16,754 nucleotides of DNA from Bacteroidales bacterium UBA7009 (GTDB lineage: Bacteria > Bacteroidota > Bacteroidia > Bacteroidales > Paludibacteraceae). Within the stretch, counting starts at the first letter, position 1. Every line of letters begins with the position of its first letter. Made by a program: the position numbers and the translations under genes. The notes under the pieces were generated by a model. That model saw only the letters and a program-made list of their open reading frames with translations. It made no database searches and had not been told where the DNA came from. Positions 13,728-16,754 of the stretch are shown one piece after another. The DNA is taken from assembly GCA_002449665.1 (NCBI GenBank), contig DJXH01000063.1:1-16754 (forward strand). The letters are read 5' to 3'.

Positions 13728-15221
13728 CTATAGTTTGCCGGTGTATCGGCGCAACTTTGTTTCATTCACCTTTGCCTCGGTCTGCGCATCCACAAGATCG
13801 GTGGCGGCAGAGAGCCAAGCCGTCTGTGCCTGCATAACTTCGGAGGATGCAATCATACCTGCTGCGAAAGACTCCTGTGCCATACGTAAGACCTCGGCTG
13901 CATTGTTGCAGGTCAGTTGTGCAGCGGCTATGCGCTGTTGCGACTCCAATAGTCTTTGATTGGCTTGCGTGGTCTGCAGAGTCAGCAGTTCGCGTGTTTC
14001 TTCTGTCTTCATAGCCACAGCATCGGCGGTATGTTTTGCCGCCATTACTTTTAAGATGTCGTCTGCGTGGGCAATTGGGACGTTCACCACTACTCCTGCG
14101 GTGAAGAAACCGTGAGAACTCCAGTCGCTGCGTATACCGTTATCTATACTCGGATTTGTATAGACATAGCCGGCAGAAGCGAGAATCTTCGGTTGTAATC
14201 CTGCAGCAGCTATCTTTGCGGTGCTGCGTGCGATGTTTTGAGCCTCCTGTGCTAATTGCAGTTCTTTGCGCCCTGCTGCAATGGTTGCCGCATCTATTAT
14301 GTCGGTTGTCAATTCCGTTTCACTCAGACCGCTTTCGTCAAGAGTGAACACCTCGTCTAAAGGCAGTCCGCACAGTTGAGCCAATGCCATGCGCGATAGG
14401 GTCAGACCGTTCTGTGCCTGAAGTCTCTTGACCTCCGCCTCTCCACGTTTGGTTCTCACCTTAAGCAGGTCGGATTGCGTAGCCAACCCCTCGCTCGTCA
14501 TTTCCGTTACATCACTTTCCAATCGGCATAGAAGATTATAGTATTCATTTGCCAATTGATATTTCCTGCTTACCGAAACGACGCGCCAATATGCTTCGTC
14601 CACTTTGACAATCACTTCGTCATGCTTTGTATCAGCCTGCAAAGCGGCAATATGTTCGGTGGCTTTGGCTATTTTGTAGTTTTCGACAAGCACCCCGCCT
14701 GTATAGATAGGTTGCGTTATGTTTGCACCGGCACCCACAACATGTGTCACATCCACTGTCATCCGGTCATATACCTGCTTGTACGCATTAGCAATCTGCC
14801 TGCCTGCATCGTTCTGCAGGTGCTCTATGGGACGCTGTAATCGTGTCCCCTCCAAGTCTGCCGCTAATCGGCTGAACGAATTATCGCCGCTCCAATTGAA
14901 ATATGAAGTCCCGTCGGCATTCACTCCGGCTGTGCCGAAACTGAACGGCATCTGATTGGCTAACAGGTGGATGTTTTCCGAATTCCACATATATGTGCCG
15001 TTGGCTGTCAGTTTAGGGAACATAGCAGCCAACGCCGCTTTACGGTTCAGTTCGGCGGCTGCAAGCAACTCCTGTTGCGAGCGATAGACTGTGCCGCGAC
15101 TCAATGCCATCTCACGGCATAATGACAAAGTATATCGTGTCGTGTCTTCTACACCAAACACGGGAATGGACAGACTTAATCCTGCCAAAATGACAATTAT
15201 TGCTTTCTTCAAATAAATCAT
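13728..15221 (-). CDS. TolC-family outer-membrane efflux protein
   Basis: A 497-residue outer-membrane channel subunit, expected to form a trimer that receives cargo from the HlyD-type adaptor. Seen: a signal peptide ending about SIPVFG (residue 23), then two repeats of the outer-membrane efflux domain made of long Ala/Gln/Glu-rich helices. Examples are SQQELLAAAELNRKAALAAM, in parts, near 48-68, and VLRMAQESFAAGMIASSEVMQAQ, in parts, near 440-465. Two short beta-rich segments, such as PKLTANGTYMW and PKILASAGYVY, sit where TolC strands cross the membrane. Length is normal. It is the first gene of the export operon, transcribed away from the AraC-type regulator gene, and has no strong consensus promoter of its own. 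Confidence 0.93.
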   Translation of the reverse strand: MIYLKKAIIVILAGLSLSIPVFGVEDTTRYTLSLCREMALSRGTVYRSQQELLAAAELNRKAALAAMFPKLTANGTYMWNSENIHLLANQMPFSFGTAGVNADGTSYFNWSGDNSFSRLAADLEGTRLQRPIEHLQNDAGRQIANAYKQVYDRMTVDVTHVVGAGANITQPIYTGGVLVENYKIAKATEHIAALQADTKHDEVIVKVDEAYWRVVSVSRKYQLANEYYNLLCRLESDVTEMTSEGLATQSDLLKVRTKRGEAEVKRLQAQNGLTLSRMALAQLCGLPLDEVFTLDESGLSETELTTDIIDAATIAAGRKELQLAQEAQNIARSTAKIAAAGLQPKILASAGYVYTNPSIDNGIRSDWSSHGFFTAGVVVNVPIAHADDILKVMAAKHTADAVAMKTEETRELLTLQTTQANQRLLESQQRIAAAQLTCNNAAEVLRMAQESFAAGMIASSEVMQAQTAWLSAATDLVDAQTEAKVNETKLRRYTGKL

Positions 15222-15254
15222 AAATCATTGTTTTTGTACCGAGGAAACATCTGA

Positions 15255-15288
15255 CAAAATGAGTGCCACCTCAACAACACAACGCAAT
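15255..15288 (-). promoter_or_regulatory. Degenerate promoter candidate for the TolC operon
   Basis: The minus strand has TCATTTTG (15262 to 15255), one mismatch from TAnnTTTG, with ATTG (15288 to 15285) 22 nt upstream. No better match exists between the two divergent genes. A weak core promoter beside repeated motifs would fit activation by the AraC-type regulator. Confidence 0.3.
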
Positions 15289-15358
15289 ATGGAAAATATA
15301 TGTGGAAATAAAGAAAATGTTTTACAATTGATAGTGAGTTTTTGGCTATTTGGAAAAC
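15288..15358. promoter_or_regulatory. Repeated TATnnGGAAA-like motifs, candidate operator half-sites
   Basis: Three similar words lie in the divergent intergenic region: TATGGAAAATA (15288-15298), TATGTGGAAATA (15299-15310) and TATTTGGAAAAC (15347-15358). The first two are in tandem beside the -33-like element of the TolC operon. The third lies between the -33 and -7 boxes of the regulator's own promoter. AraC-family proteins commonly bind tandem direct repeats, so these are candidate sites. The region is AT-rich and chance is possible. Confidence 0.3.
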
Positions 15359-15372
15359 TCTTCGTACCTTTG
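15341..15372 (+). promoter_or_regulatory. Bacteroidetes-type promoter of the AraC-family regulator gene
   Basis: TTTG at 15341-15344 and TACCTTTG at 15365-15372 are separated by 20 nt. Initiation would be near 15378, about 20 nt before the ATG at 15399. An in-frame ATG at 15342 lies upstream of this start site and is therefore not used by this transcript. Confidence 0.75.
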
Positions 15373-15398
15373 TGCGCGATTTTGACAACAGGCATAAT

Positions 15399-16289
15399 AT
15401 GAAAATACAATATATCACTATATCGGATAACTTGGACGAGATGCTTGTGCGCTATAAGCGAGAGGAAGATTGTGTGCTGATTGTCTATTGTCTGAACGGA
15501 ATGTTGCAAATACAGATGAATGAGCAGACCTACAATATGTCAGCACAAGATATATTATTATGCCGTCCAAAGCAATATATAGGTGCCTATATGCGTTCGC
15601 CGGATATGAAATGCAGAGTGATAGCCGTCCGCCGTCATGCTATGGAAGATATTATGTATCTGTGTGTGAGAGAAGAGCAGGATTGGTGGGATAAGGCTCA
15701 ATATGTGCAATCACATCCTGTCGTGCACTTGAATGAGCGGCAGCAGGAAGCAACGCAACTCTTTGAGCGCCTGTTTGTACTATATGCCAAAGATGATTCC
15801 GTGTTGAACGAGAAAATACGTCGTATTTTTGTGCAGGCAGCAATCTATGAATTACTTGACTGGGTAGAGAACCGCAAGAAGGACGAACAGCCTAATACAG
15901 ACTCGCAAGGTCAGACATCGCGCAAAAAAGACGGCAGGCAAAGCATTTTGTTTCGCGAGTTTGTGCGAGTGGCTACCGAAAAGGCGGGGTGTGAACGCGA
16001 AGTGAGTTGGTATGCCGGACAACTTGCCGTAACGCCCAAATACCTGTCTGCCACCTGTAGAACGATAAGCGGCAAATCCGCTTCGGTAATCATTCATGAT
16101 ATCTGCATCAAGGAAATCAAACGTCTGTTGCGGCAAAGCGATCTATCTGCCAAAGAAATTGCTTCACGGATGAATTTCGCAAGCCTGAGTTTTTTCTGCA
16201 AGTACGTCAAGCAACATTTGGGTATGTCTGCCGGCGAATATCGTGCTTGCATTGCCCCTATGCCGGCAATTCCGGCAAACGCAGAATGA
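15399..16289 (+). CDS. AraC-family transcriptional regulator
   Basis: A 296-residue DNA-binding regulator. The N-terminal part (about 1-150) looks like a small cupin-type sensor domain (VLIVYCLNGMLQIQMNEQ, then MSAQDILLCRPKQY). A charged linker follows at about 158-181. The C-terminal AraC domain has its first helix-turn-helix at about 201-222 (VSWYAGQLAVTPKYLSATC) and second at about 249-271 (LSAKEIASRMNFASLSFFCKYV), ending with LGMSAGEYR, the usual AraC tail. The start at 15399 is chosen because a consensus promoter lies directly upstream, whereas the longer reading from 15342 begins before the predicted start of transcription. It is divergent from the TolC-HlyD-permease operon, its most likely target. 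The ligand is unknown. Confidence 0.88.
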   Translation: MKIQYITISDNLDEMLVRYKREEDCVLIVYCLNGMLQIQMNEQTYNMSAQDILLCRPKQYIGAYMRSPDMKCRVIAVRRHAMEDIMYLCVREEQDWWDKAQYVQSHPVVHLNERQQEATQLFERLFVLYAKDDSVLNEKIRRIFVQAAIYELLDWVENRKKDEQPNTDSQGQTSRKKDGRQSILFREFVRVATEKAGCEREVSWYAGQLAVTPKYLSATCRTISGKSASVIIHDICIKEIKRLLRQSDLSAKEIASRMNFASLSFFCKYVKQHLGMSAGEYRACIAPMPAIPANAE

Positions 16290-16335
16290 TGACTGTAATA
16301 AGAAAGGATGTACAATAAGAATAAAATACAACATT

Positions 16336-16754
16336 ATGGAAGTAATACAGAGTTTTACCATTGATCATACCCGTCTGAAACCGGGTATCTATGTTTCGCG
16401 CAAAGATAAAGGGTTCACTACCTTTGATTTGCGTATTACCGAGCCTAACCGCGAGCCGGCTGTCGCCCCTGCGGCTATGCATAGTTTAGAACACCTGATG
16501 GCTACTTGGTTCCGCAATTCACGCGTGCAAGACGACGTGGTGTATGTCGGTCCTATGGGCTGTCTCACAGGTATGTACATCGTGATGACGGGCAGCTATA
16601 GCGTTGAAGACATGCGTCAGCTGACCATAGAGTGCCTGGAATGGATACTCACACAAAAAGAAGTTCCTGCCACCACACCTGAAACCTGTGGCAACTACCT
16701 GTTGCACGACCTGCCCATGTGTCACTGGGAGTGCCGCCGCTATCTGGAACGTCT
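16336..16754 (+). CDS. luxS: S-ribosylhomocysteine lyase LuxS, 3' end cut by window
   Basis: A cytoplasmic metal-dependent enzyme that cleaves S-ribosylhomocysteine to homocysteine and 4,5-dihydroxy-2,3-pentanedione, the precursor of AI-2, in the activated methyl cycle. Seen from the ATG at 16336: QSFTIDHTRLKPG, the metal-binding HSLEH (HxxEH, with the catalytic Glu), GPMGCLTGMY with the catalytic Cys, and ETCGNYLLHDL with the third metal ligand, Cys. About 139 of the usual 155-165 residues are present, and the frame is open to the window edge. It follows the regulator gene by 46 nt in the same direction. No TAnnTTTG box is visible in that gap, so it may be read through from the regulator gene or use another promoter type. 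Confidence 0.95.
   Translation, partial: MEVIQSFTIDHTRLKPGIYVSRKDKGFTTFDLRITEPNREPAVAPAAMHSLEHLMATWFRNSRVQDDVVYVGPMGCLTGMYIVMTGSYSVEDMRQLTIECLEWILTQKEVPATTPETCGNYLLHDLPMCHWECRRYLER

Noticed and set aside
16261..16277. TGCCGG/CCGGCA inverted repeat near the end of the AraC-type gene
   Set aside because: It is a 6-bp stem with no T run, fully within coding sequence (Pro-Ala-Ile-Pro-Ala), and probably due to codon use.
1..16754. CRISPR array, insertion sequence, rRNA or toxin-antitoxin pair
   Set aside because: I saw no regularly spaced repeats, transposase or integrase genes, rRNA motifs, or recognisable toxin-antitoxin gene pairs.

Overview
The window looks like chromosomal DNA from a member of the Bacteroidota, most likely the order Bacteroidales. 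Several upstream regions carry the Bacteroidetes primary promoter (TTTG, about 20 nt, then TAnnTTTG). Exported proteins include lipoproteins and a TolC-type outer-membrane channel, so the cell is Gram-negative. Ribosome binding sites are weak and AT-rich, and ATA isoleucine codons are common. The genus cannot be fixed from the sequence alone.

Layout. (1) 55-1685, plus strand: a ROK sugar kinase and a NodB-type polysaccharide deacetylase joined by a TAATG stop/start overlap. (2) 7564-1661, minus strand: a tight six-gene run of yigZ-like gene, acyltransferase, coaD, S41 protease, Ig-like lipoprotein and pnuC. Neighbours overlap or sit at most 11 nt apart, so it is probably one operon, and its end overlaps the deacetylase tail-to-tail. 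(3) 7680-9708, plus strand: a 5'-nucleotidase lipoprotein and a C_GCAxxG_C_C protein, fired from a promoter back-to-back with that of the yigZ operon. (4) 9715-10350: tRNA-Ala(GGC) with its own promoter and a leader hairpin. It is followed by about 475 bp of scar-like DNA holding a broken DUF1016/YhcG nuclease fragment, a duplicated piece of the tRNA 3' end and a perfect 26-bp palindrome. (5) 15221-10333, minus strand: a TolC / HlyD / ABC-2 permease / ABC-2 permease export operon whose last three genes are chained by ATGA overlaps. It has no ATPase gene. (6) 15399-16289, plus strand: a divergent AraC-family regulator. (7) 16336 to the window end: luxS, cut by the edge.

How the parts may work together. 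The minus-strand housekeeping operon mixes CoA synthesis, lipid acylation, envelope proteolysis and nicotinamide riboside uptake. The surface nucleotidase beside it could release nucleosides, perhaps nicotinamide riboside from NMN, for PnuC; this is inference. The AraC regulator probably controls the divergent export operon, whose upstream region lacks a good consensus promoter but carries repeated GGAAA-core motifs. The most unusual area is the tRNA-Ala 3' flank, which looks like an eroded mobile-element landing site. No complete, clearly new system was found. The best candidates for a second look are the ATPase-less exporter, the tRNA-Ala scar and the tRNA leader hairpin.
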